From Serendipita indica DSM 11827 (taxonomy: Eukaryota > Basidiomycota > Agaricomycetes > Sebacinales > Serendipitaceae): a DNA stretch of 64,000 nucleotides. Below, piece after piece: positions 47,970 to 57,586 of this stretch; positions within the stretch are counted from its first letter, which is position 1; every line of letters begins with the position of its first letter. The stretch covers positions 2,108,001 through 2,172,000 of the forward strand of contig CAJVGD010000002.1 in assembly GCA_910890315.1 (NCBI GenBank). The letters are read 5' to 3'. The notes under the pieces are model-generated. The model searched no databases. It saw only the letters and a list, made by a program, of their open reading frames with translations, and was not told where the DNA came from. The position numbers and the translations under genes are program-made.

Positions 47970-48150
47970 TTATACAATGACAGGAAGTAAATGATGGACG
48001 AGCGGCCCAGCCACTTGTGATACGCCAGTCGTGGCCAGCTTCAAGGTGTGGGTTGGCCGGATTTTCCTATTCTCCACCACGCGCTGAGCCCACGCGTCTC
48101 AGACGCTTGACCACCAACGACGAAGAGGGCGGCGCTTGTTCATCGAAAAC

Positions 48151-51100
48151 ATGGTTCTGTGTACCAAATTTCGCCAGCATGGAGTTTGCAACGACGAGGT
48201 GCGCGCCTTTGGACTGGTTTGCCACTCCAGAGACTCATGTTCAACCCGGCCTGTATTAGACATGCCCTCACTTTCATCCAAACCTCGTTTGCGAGCTATG
48301 TGGTATAGCAGCGCGCAACCAAGAGTACTTTGACCACCACCTCAAAAGTTTTCGGCACCGGAACATGGTACGCCAGGCAAACCGTGATCCAAGCATGGGT
48401 CCCAAGAAGTGCACCATTTGCAACGCGAGATTAATCTCTCCGCGTGTTGTCGCAACGCACGTCAAAGGCCAGCGACATCAGGCGTTGCTCGCCGAGTTGC
48501 AGGCCCAAGGCAGACCCCCAAAGCCAGAAGACATCATAATCGAAGACGCCGACCGAAACTATGAATGTCTTATTTGCGAGATGACCGTCTGGCAAACAAA
48601 AGAGAAGCACGAACTCACTCCAACTCATAAACGAAAGGAGCGTTTTTTATCGATTCGATCCGCACTCGAAGAGGCTGAAAAGGACAAGAATGGCATTTCT
48701 GTGTATCCCGACGGCAAAGACGCTTTCAACTTTGGTCTCAAACCAGCCGGACATGCACGACTCGAGTTCCATGTCACGTACGAAGTCGCGCCTCATCGAG
48801 TCTACTTGGACTCTGCTAGAATGGCTAGTGACTCTCATAGAAACAATAATTCGGGGTATGTCTTCCATCCTCTTCACAACACACTTAACACTTCGTCAGC
48901 TTCTCGGTCTCGATGGCCCGACAGTATATAATGCCCAAAATCAAGGCAAAAGGGGTCATCACATTTGAATCTCAAGGAAGTCTCGGTCGTTTCCAGGATC
49001 GACTGGAGCTGGTCTTCCTTGATGTCGTGGATCGCAAAAAGTTTGCCATCGTCAAACCTCTGCTGGTGATCGTTGGCAGCCAAGAAGACTATGATCTCCT
49101 CAAACCAATCGCACCATACGTTCCAGCGGCTCGAAGGAAGCGGGAGACGGTACAAGAGCTCGTTGAAAGCACACCTCCCCCGGCTATCTCGCGCATTCAA
49201 TGGACCGTGCGTCTACTCGAATACGAGCTCCAGAAGGGCTTAAAAACAATCCTGGATACTCCCTCGAAAGAAGAAAAGATGCGCCTCTTGAAGTCCGGGT
49301 TCATTCCTCGCACATTTAGTCCCCAGACACACGCGCGCTTATTCCATATTTTACTTTATATCGAAGAACACCAATCGGCGTAAGTCATCAATGGCCAGGA
49401 GACTACTTCTTACACTCTCAGTATTGACCTCGAGCGTTATGACCAAGAAGATGTTTCGCTCGACCCAGCTCCGCGCGAAGACCTTTACTAGTACGCTTTG
49501 CGCTAAATTCTTCTCGCCTACAATCTGACACTCCCAGTCTCGAGGTTCCTGGTCTCGCCGAAAAGCGCCCATCCGTGATCATTGGCGATCGGATCCTCGT
49601 CAAACATCATGGTTCACCCAAACCTCATTGGTGGGAAGGGTTTGTATATAAAATCCGTCTCAACGATGTGGGACTGCGCTTCAACAACAAGTTTAATGCG
49701 TTCAAGGGCCAACGATTCGACGTTCGTTTCTGTCTGAATCGTTTGACGCTTCGGAGGATGCACCAAGCCCTTGACTCTGGCGGTCTCTGCGAACGACTCT
49801 TGTTCCCTTCTGAAGAACATATCCAGAACCGCAAACCCTCGCCAGGTACTATTCAAACTTTGAACATGGTTAACAGAAACATCTCTACAAACCCTGCCCA
49901 ATCGCTGGCTGTCACCGCCATCCGAAACCTGTCTCCAGGGAGCCCTCCATTCGTCGTATTTGGGCCGTAAGTCTCCTCTCTTGAAGTAGATCTAATTCTT
50001 ATCCCGTCAGACCTGGAACCGGCAAGACGGTCACGATCGTGGAGGCTATTCGTCAAATTTTGCTCGAATATCCAACTGCTCGTGTTCTTGCCTGCGCACC
50101 AAGCAACTCGGCGAGTGATATCATTGCAGAGCGGCTGATCGCACTCGGATCTGATCTGTTCCGCCTAAATGCACCCTCTCGTCCTGTTGATCATTTACCT
50201 AAATCCTTGCTACCGTTTTCATTGGTGGAGAGGGATGTATTTGCCGTTCCCGAGCTTGCAAGGCTTAAGAGGTACCGCGTTATCGTGTCCACATGCTTGT
50301 CCGCGTCTGTTCCATTCGGAATTGGTGTCCAGGCAGGCCACTTCTCTCATGTCTTTGTCGACGAAGCAGGCCAGGCTTGCGAGCCTGAGGCTTTGATCCC
50401 GTTCAAGACGATGGCAGATGCCAAGACGAATCTCATCCTCAGCGGTGATCCTAAACAACTCGGACCTATCGTCAGAGCCAACGCAGCGATCGCTTTAAAG
50501 CTTGGAGTCAGCTTACTCGATCGGCTGACGGAAATGCCTATTTATGATGAAAGGGCAAAGAACGGTATCACGTATGCTTCTTATTCACGTGAATGACTCG
50601 CTATTGAAGTTCTTACAGTATTGTCAAGCTGGTCAATAATTTCCGTTCTCACCCCGATATTCTTCGATTTCCCAACCAGCGCTTCTATAGAGGAGAACTT
50701 GAAAGCAAAGGCGACCCAATAGTCATCGAATCGATGCTTCGATGGCCGCATCTCCCCCAAAGTGGATTTCCGATCATATTCCATGCGATGGCGGGCAAAG
50801 ATTTACGAGAGGCGCGGTCACCTTCATTTTTCAATGTGGAGGAAGTGATGCAGGTAAAGAAATATGTTCAAATGTTATTTGAGGACAAGAAATACCGTCT
50901 GAGTATGTATACCTCGACTGGTCCCTGGCCTTACTGATTACATTTCGTAGCTGAAGAGCATATCGGCATCATTTCTCCGTATCATGCGCAGTGCGGCAAA
51001 ATCAGATTGGCGCTGCTCAAGGAAGGGTACACTCGTATCAAGATTGGAAGCGTCGAAGAGTTCCAGGGACAGGAACGGCGTGTCATGATCATCTCAACCG

Positions 51101-51546
51101 TGAGGAGCAATCTTGAGTTTGTCCAGTCGGACATTACTCACACACTCGGTTTTGTGGCCAATCCTCGTCGTTTCAATGGTAAAATCCTCTTTATTTTTCA
51201 CGAAGCATACTGAAGCAGTCTAGTTGCGATGACACGAGCGGAAGCTCTCCTCATTGTCGTGGGTGATCCGAACATTCTGTCTTTGGATCCTCTGTGGCGC
51301 TCGTTTCTCAACTTTATCTACAATAACGGAGGCTGGGCGGGGCGCCCACGTCCGGATTGGGATACGCACGCAGAACTGGACTCAAAAGAGTTCCTTGAGG
51401 CAAGACGAGCAAAGGCGAATGCCGAAGAACAAGAGATGCTCACGAGAATTACGGAGACTGTCGTCGATCACATCAATGCGGACGATTTGGACGACATTGG
51501 CGATGGGTATGAGGCAGTCGAACGTCCGTGGCGCGAGACGGAGTGA
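48151..51546 (+). CDS. MOV10/SDE3-like RNA helicase, copy A
   Basis: SF1 helicase of the MOV10/SDE3/Armitage group, which acts in RNA silencing and mRNP control. The N-terminus, found by joining 48151-48198 over a 61-bp intron, has a CCCH finger (LCTKFRQHGVCNDETCPHFH, Cx8Cx4Cx3H, residues 4-22), then U1-like C2H2 fingers starting CELC (27), CTIC (67) and CLIC (119). A beta-rich region follows, then Walker A GPPGTGKTVTIVEAIRQIL (about 50012), CAPSNSASDIIAERL, VSTCLSASV, Walker B VDEAGQACEPEAL (about 50360), LSGDPKQLGPIV, VNNFRSHPDIL, GIISPYHAQCGKIR, VEEFQGQERRVMIISTVRSN and TLGFVANPRRFNVAMTRAEA LLIV (break added). All helicase motifs are intact. The final ERPWRETE is shared with copy B. A 3'UTR intron follows. 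Length about 1000 residues. Confidence 0.9.
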
Positions 51547-51857
51547 TTGCATTTTCTTGGTCAACTCATGTGTCATTTGTGTATAGGTAAGGCTTCAGTC
51601 ACATGTAAAAGTCCCTTGCTCGCTGGCTAACAGTATTTTTTTTTGCAGAATCTCCTAAACTATTGTGTTCTCTACTGTTGCATTACTCAAATTTTTCCCC
51701 TAATGAGCACTTCAGTAGCTTTTCTAGTCTCGAGTGCCGGGTAGGCTTTAGTAGCGCTTACTTACGTTGGATAGCGCCACATTGTACCCGGAGCCTGACG
51801 AAGGGAAACGACTAAGGGCGATAGTTTTGGCCAATCTGAGCACCATATTCGACAGAA
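51547..51857 (+). other. Spacer between the helicases, holding a 3'UTR intron of copy A
   Basis: Starting 40 nt after the copy A stop, 51587-51648 is a complete intron by consensus: donor tatag/gtaagg, branch ggctaac, poly-T tract and acceptor ttgcag. Copy B has no matching sequence after its stop. The rest of the spacer is the copy B promoter, without clear motifs. Confidence 0.65.
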
Positions 51858-54800
51858 ATGGTACTATGTCCCAAGTTTAAGCTAAACGGAACCTGCGACG
51901 ACAAGGTAGGGGTCGTCAAAGTTCTCTCATAAGTTTCTGATGCTGATCCCTCATTAGAATTGCAGGAATTTTCATCCGAATCTCGTCTGTGACCTATGCG
52001 GGGTTGTGACACAGACCCAAGCCTCGTTTCAAGCCCATCTCAGAGGCAAACCACATGCTGCGAATAAGAGAGCTGCTCGGCGCAGCACAGATGAGGGCCC
52101 AAGCATATGCACCATATGTAATGTTCGTCTCCCAACTGCAAGAGGTCCCCACATATCGAGCGCCAAGCATCTTCGAAAGATGCAAGCCCTTCAGACCAAC
52201 GGACAACTTCCAAACAGTGACGCCATCATCATCCCGGATCCAGACAATAACTTCGAATGCTTGGTTTGCGAGATGCAAATCTGGAGTAATCGACAGCTGC
52301 ACGAAAAGTCAGCACGCCACCAGCGCCTCGGGCGGCACCTACTCATTCGATCTGCCCTCGAGGAAGCAGAAAAAGATAAGAATGGGGTTTCAATAACGCC
52401 CGCGGGCAAGGATGCCTTTGACATGGGACTTTCTCCAGACGGGAGAGGGAAGCTTGGATTTGCCCTGTCTGTCGGAAGCCCCTCTCTTCGCATATATTTG
52501 CACTCGGCCACCATTACAAGTGTCGGCCGTGGTGGGCAGTCATGGTTAGTAATTATAAATTTCACAATACCAGAATTCACTGCATCGCAGGTTCTCTGTC
52601 AACATCTCCACCAAGCTCTACCTCAACCCAGCTACCGTCTTGGAAGGCACTGTACTCTTTGATAGTAATGGGAATCGTGGGCGTTTCCAAGACCGCCTAG
52701 AGCTCATATTTCAAGATGTGACGGCTCAGAAGAAATTTGCCATTGTCAAAACCTTGACGACCATCGTTGGAGATGCGGCAGACTATGAATTGCTTAAGCC
52801 GATAGCGCCCTATGTGCCAAAAGTTCGTCGACAGCGAGAGGTCATCAAAGAATTAGTCGAGGGAGAACCTCCTATCGCGATCTCTCATACGAAATGGGCC
52901 GTCAAACTCCATGAGTACGAACCTCCAAAGGCTCTCAAGACCATCTTGGATATGCCCGACCGCGACGGAAATTGAAGCTACTCAGAGCTGGGTTTATTCC
53001 GCGTAGCTTTGTCGCTCAGACGCATTCAAGACTCTTCCATATTCTGCTCTACATAGAGGAGCATCAATCGGCGTCAGTCCAGACATCTTTGTACCTATAT
53101 TGCGGCTAATATAGGACAGAATTGACCTTGAACGATATGATCAGGAGAATGTCCTTTTGAAACCTCCAGGTTCAAAGGGTGGTGTTCTATATTCGTGAGT
53201 TCTATATTAGGTTCGAGTACCGAGCTTATGGTTCCGCAGCCTGGAGGTTCCCGGACTTGCAGAAAAGCGTCCCTCTGTCATACTTGGAGACAGGATCCTG
53301 GTAAAGCCTCATGCTTCGACCAAACCAAAGTGGTGGCAAGGATATGTTCATCGGGTCGGCCTCACCGAGGTCGGTCTCCGGTTCAACAAAGACTTTAGCG
53401 CATTTAAGGGCCAACGCGTTGACGTCCGCTTCTGTTTGAACCGATCAGTCCTCCGAAGAATGCATCAGGCTCTGGACTCTGGCGGCCTTTGCGAGCGTCT
53501 CCTCTTCCCGACGAGTAAAAATGTGCTTAACCCTAAGCCATCATCAGGGACACTCAAGGCGCTCAATCCTATCAATCGAGTAGTCGGAAATAATCCTCCG
53601 CAGAGGCTCGCGGTTTCAGCCATCAAAAATCTTCGTCCAGGAAGCCCGCCGTTCGTAATATTTGGACCGTAAGTACGTCCGTATATTACTAAAACTGCTA
53701 AGCCAGCAATTAGCCCAGGAACTGGCAAGACAATCACGGTAGTCGAAGCTATTCGCCAAATCCTCCTTATGGATCGCAATTCTCGTATCCTCGCATGCGC
53801 GCCAAGCAACTCAGCAGCCGACATTATTGCGGAGAGACTAAGGGATATAGGCAAATCAGAGCTTTTCCGCCTGAACGCCTACTCGCGCCCGATTGAACAT
53901 CTGCCAAAATCTCTTCTTGGATTCTCCCTCGAAGAAGGGGGTGCCTTTCGCGTACCAGATATCAATGTTCTCGAGAAGTATCGTGTCATTGTTTCCACAT
54001 GCGCCTCAGCATCAGTTCCATTTGGCATGGGTATCAAGCCTGGACATTTCACACACATCTTCATCGATGAAGCCGGACAGGCTTGCGAACCGGAGGCCCT
54101 TGTGCCCATCAAGAACCTTTCTGATAGCAAAACCAACGTCGTCCTCAGTGGCGATCCGAAGCAACTGGGCCCCATCATTCGCTCTGACATAGCGGTCAAG
54201 CTCAACTTTGGGGTCAGCTTGCTGGATCGACTCCATGAAATGCCAATTTACGACGAGACCAGCCAAAACGGAGTCACGTAAGCTCTTTCAGGATACGATG
54301 CAATCGGGCTAACAAGGTACAAGCATCGTAAAGCTAACAAGGAATTTCCGCTCACATGAAGCCATACTGAAATTCCCGAACGAGAAATTTTATCGTGGTG
54401 AACTAACCTGTGAGGCGGATAAAGCGCTCACTCATTCTTTGCTTCGTTGGGAACGGCTCCCGAAGCCAGGATTTCCAGTTATCTTTCACGCCTTAACTGG
54501 CAAAGATTTACGTGAAGCACGCTCACCCTCCTTTTTCAATATCGAAGAAGCCTCTCAGGTCAAGAGTTACGTCCAGTCGCTCCTCGGCGATAAATTGGGA
54601 CTAGGTACTACGCTTTCAGATTCCTGCTGCGTGCTTAACTCCTGACAGTGAACGAGAATATCGGGATAATTGCACCATATCATGCACAATGTGGCAAGAT
54701 ACGTATGCTCATCAACCAGTTCGCAAAGGGCATCAAAGTCGGAAGTGTCGAAGAGTTCCAAGGTCAAGAGCGACGGGTCATCATCATTTCGACTGTAAGG

Positions 54801-55246
54801 AGCAACTTGAACTTTGTGCAATCAGACGTTCGACACACGCTCGGCTTCGTGGCAAACCCCCGTCGGTTTAACGGCAGGTGACCCTACATTTGCGCTCCTA
54901 CAAAGCTAAAATTCTATCATCAGTTGCTGTCACGCGGGCTCAAGCACTCCTCATCATCGTTGGAGACCCCATGGTATTGTCCCTCGATCCGCTTTGGCGC
55001 TCGTTCCTTAGCTATATTTACAATAACGGTGGATGGATCGGTACCCCCAAACCCGATTGGGATACTAATGCAGAGATTAACGGTCAAGAGCTCTTGAATC
55101 TCCGCAAAGGTCGAGCTACGGTGGAGGAGGACGAGCTATTACAACGAATTGCGGAGACTGTGGAACATCGGATGAATATAGAAGGTCTCGAAGATCTAGG
55201 AGACGGCTACGAAGCTGTGGAAAGGCCATGGCGCGAGACGGAGTGA
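51858..55246 (+). CDS. MOV10/SDE3-like RNA helicase, copy B (tandem paralogue; one frame break)
   Basis: Same architecture as copy A: MVLCPKFKLNGTCDDK joins over intron 51906-51957 to NCRNFHPNLVCDLC, forming CCCH (Cx8Cx4Cx3H) plus three C2H2 fingers (CDLC, CTIC, CLVC). Helicase motifs: PGTGKTITVVEAIRQILL (about 53717), CAPSNSAADIIAERL, Walker B IDEAGQACEPEAL (about 54066), LSGDPKQLGPII, RNFRSHEAIL, GIIAPYHAQCGKIRM, VEEFQGQERRVIIISTVRSN and the RRFNVAVTRAQALLIIVGDP block. Intron positions match copy A wherever checked. Between 52965 and 52975 (after ILDMPDRDGN) the frame shifts by one base relative to copy A (PSKEEKMRLLKSGFIP against LKLLRAGFIP), and no splice explains it. Everything after it is conserved and open, so a sequencing error or a very recent mutation is likely. 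The last intron uses a GC donor. Confidence 0.88.
54874..54923 (+). other. GC-AG intron in helicase B at a GT-AG position in helicase A
   Basis: Copy A: cgtttcaatg/gtaaaa ... tctag/ttgcg (51179-51223). Copy B: cggtttaacg/gcaggt ... catcag/ttgct. Both join RRFN to V-A-(M/V)-TRA. In copy B the GT four bases further on gives the wrong phase. Confidence 0.8.
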
Positions 55247-55364
55247 AATCTTCGCCCGTCCTCCAAAAATTCGGGCTACATGGCGAAACTCAATTTAATC
55301 CAATGATTCGTAAAAAAAAAAGTGTAATAAAATGGACTGTAATCTGAATACATATAGCTCCACT

Positions 55365-56559
55365 CTAGGAGGACTTGGCTGATGCTGTCGCGTGTGTGCT
55401 AGTACCAGTAGCCGTTGCCGTTCCCGAAGAACTAGCAGCGGCAGCGACCGAAGTAGTATGAAGTATTGTCGACTTGGGCACGCCACCAACAAGCGGAATG
55501 CCTTTAGACTGCATAGGAATGATAGAAACGTGCACCGTATGCTTGTTGGTGGCATCGGGTTTGCACACGTAGCGCCAGTACTGAATCTTGCCCCTGTTGT
55601 GTGTGTACGAGGTAATGTAGTGACGAGCCTCTTCGCGCGCTTTGGAGACGGTTTCTTGGCCGAGTTTGATGCATCCGACTGAGCGCAAGCCACCGTTACG
55701 TTGGTGCGCAGCGCGAGTTTGCGTGGGAGTACTGGCGGTGCTTGTGAAAGTTTGTGTGTGCGAAGAGGTGGAGACACTGTCCCGCTTGATGAAATCGTGC
55801 AGGTCATACACCTCTGGCTCTGGTTCGGGTGAGCGTCGATTCAGATTACCAGCGGGTGATGGCCGAGTTGTTGTTGTTGTCGCTGTCGCAGTAGGTGGAT
55901 GTGTCGCATGAACAGTGTGAGTAGTGTGAGTATGGTGGGCCGCTGTGGCCCCAATCGACGAGACCTCGATGGACGTTTCGTGGGGCCTGAGTCCCTTGTA
56001 TACAACTCCCTGTGATTCCATAGGAATGATAGAAACGTGCACCTTGTGCTTGTCGCTTGCATCCTGCGTGCACCTATATCCGCCCTCAGGTGAGCATTCA
56101 GAAATGACAGAGTGAAATATGAATATACTTGAGGCGCCAGTACTCGATCTTTGTTTTGTATCCCGAAAATGTGTTAAGGTAGGCCTTTGCCGCCGTGCGG
56201 GCCTTAGACCGGGCTTCCTCACCAAGCTTGCTGCATCCAACGGATCTCAGACCGCCTCTCCTGCATGCGGTGTCAGTTAACTGCCTGCTAGGCTCCTGGG
56301 TTGCTCGCCTTCTCGTATTTGTCGTTGAAGTCGTCGTGGGCGTTGGGTGTAAGCTGCTGCTCGTCTCGCCGCGCTTGTAGAGATCCGACTCTTCAAACAC
56401 TTCTGGTTCGTGGTTTCGTCGTTCCAGCTGATGTTCAACTAAGATACTGTCTATATGTCAGATACGCCTCTCTGAACAGACTGCAGACTTACGGGCGGCA
56501 TTTGCAATCAAAGACGAGGCGAGGAGAGTGACGAGGACTGAAAGCTTGAAGCTAGGCAT
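55365..56559 (-). CDS. Secreted two-repeat protein with dibasic sites (possible Kex2-processed protein)
   Basis: Signal peptide MPSFKLSVLVTLLASSLIANA at 56559, first exon ending in gtaagt, second exon entering ahead of SILVEHQLERRNHEPEVFEE. The product contains two copies of one unit: ERRNHEPEVFEESDLYKRGE ... GGLRSVGCSKLGEEARSKAR ... KIEYWRLKCTQDASDKHKV HVSIIPMES, and NRRSPEPEPEVYDLHDFIKR ... GGLRSVGCIKLGQETVSKAR ... KIQYWRYVCKPDATNKHTV HVSIIPMQS. Each unit has an RR and a KR dibasic site flanking an acidic PEV segment, a Thr/Ser/His-rich spacer, and a ~65-residue core with two conserved Cys. The tail is Ala/Ser/Thr-rich with no GPI-type hydrophobic end. TATA box at 56693-56698 (minus). I do not recognise the core family. 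Kexin processing is inferred from the dibasic sites only. Confidence 0.75.
55505..55694 (-). repeat. Core repeat copy 2 of the secreted protein
   Basis: Codes for GGLRSVGC through HVSIIPMQS. It is uninterrupted, while copy 1 (56011-56256) is split by an intron before its second conserved Cys. A block of 25 identical nucleotides (55512-55536 and 56019-56043) is shared. Confidence 0.8.
56011..56256 (-). repeat. Core repeat copy 1 of the secreted protein
   Basis: Codes for GGLRSVGC through HVSIIPMES, with a short intron whose removal gives YWRLKCTQD, aligned with YWRYVCKPD of copy 2. Confidence 0.8.
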
Positions 56560-57586
56560 GGCAGACTGTAGTCGAATGAAGTAAGGAAGAAGGAAGAAAA
56601 AAAAAAGTTGAAAAGAACAAGGGCGATCGATACCAAATCGGGTCGAAGGAAAAGAGGAAAAGGTAGAGAGATAACGGAAGTTCATGGTCGAAATTTATAG
56701 GGCGCGGTGTGAAGAGTGTGAGGAAATACTGGGCAGGTGCCGTGAGAAAGAGGGTCGTTTACGTCTCGTAGACGATGAACAGCCCCAGACTGCAATTTCT
56801 GCATTGTGAATTGGAGATGCTTGTCTTTCCCGTATTGTGGGGTTTGGACCTTGATCCTCATTTCGCGCCTCGCACAGCGCAACGATATGCACACCAACAG
56901 GTTGACAAGTGGTTGTTGAGGCAGCCCACGTGTGAATGTGAGGGTTTATTGATATATCTCTGACTATATGAACGTCCAAGCTCGCGTGAGAAGCCGTATA
57001 GGTGATGCTCTTCACTCGCAAGTTGAGAATAAACCCAATGCTCCTTGGCCATCGCCTCAAAGACAGATTCCATTGAGGGCTCCCAACATCCAGATGGTGC
57101 CTATATTTCGAACGAGTCTGCGAAAATTTCCTCTAGTCTTGTTTCGTCCATGGGATATGACGGGGTCCAGGAGCTCTTTCGAAGATAGCAGAGTACAAGT
57201 GCATGGCTCGTTACTTGATCTCGACTCCTGCCTTTCACGTTTCCAACCTTGCACACAGTGACAAGCAACGGATTCATTCCAGACGTAGAATTATCAAAGT
57301 TGGATTTCGGTCGATTTCGATTGTCACCGAGCCAAACCAAGGAGCGTTCGAGATCATGTTAGCGCGGTGACTCTGCCAATGACAACTGCGGGATACGAGC
57401 GGTCGCAGTAAATCACGGAATGGGACACGTTGACGCCAGCAAGAGGCGGCTTGACCAATAGCATTGGCGAGTTTGACGCCGACTGGGCATTTTCGACAGA
57501 CCCCGCCCGAAGTCGACAAGCGCTATAAAAGAGGGCCTCTTCGACAAGCTCAAGCACTCCAAGGGCATCCCCTCTTATCTCCCACA
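56560..57586. promoter_or_regulatory. 1-kb divergent promoter region, secreted protein / VIT-vWA gene
   Basis: TATA boxes face both ways: minus-strand TATAAA at 56693-56698 for the secreted protein and plus-strand ctataaaag at 57522-57530 for the vWA gene, 57 bp before its ATG. No gene between. Confidence 0.6.

Noticed and set aside
52960-52980. Programmed frameshift in helicase B
   Set aside because: No slippery site or recoding structure is apparent, and paralogue A has no such signal. An error or a recent mutation is simpler.
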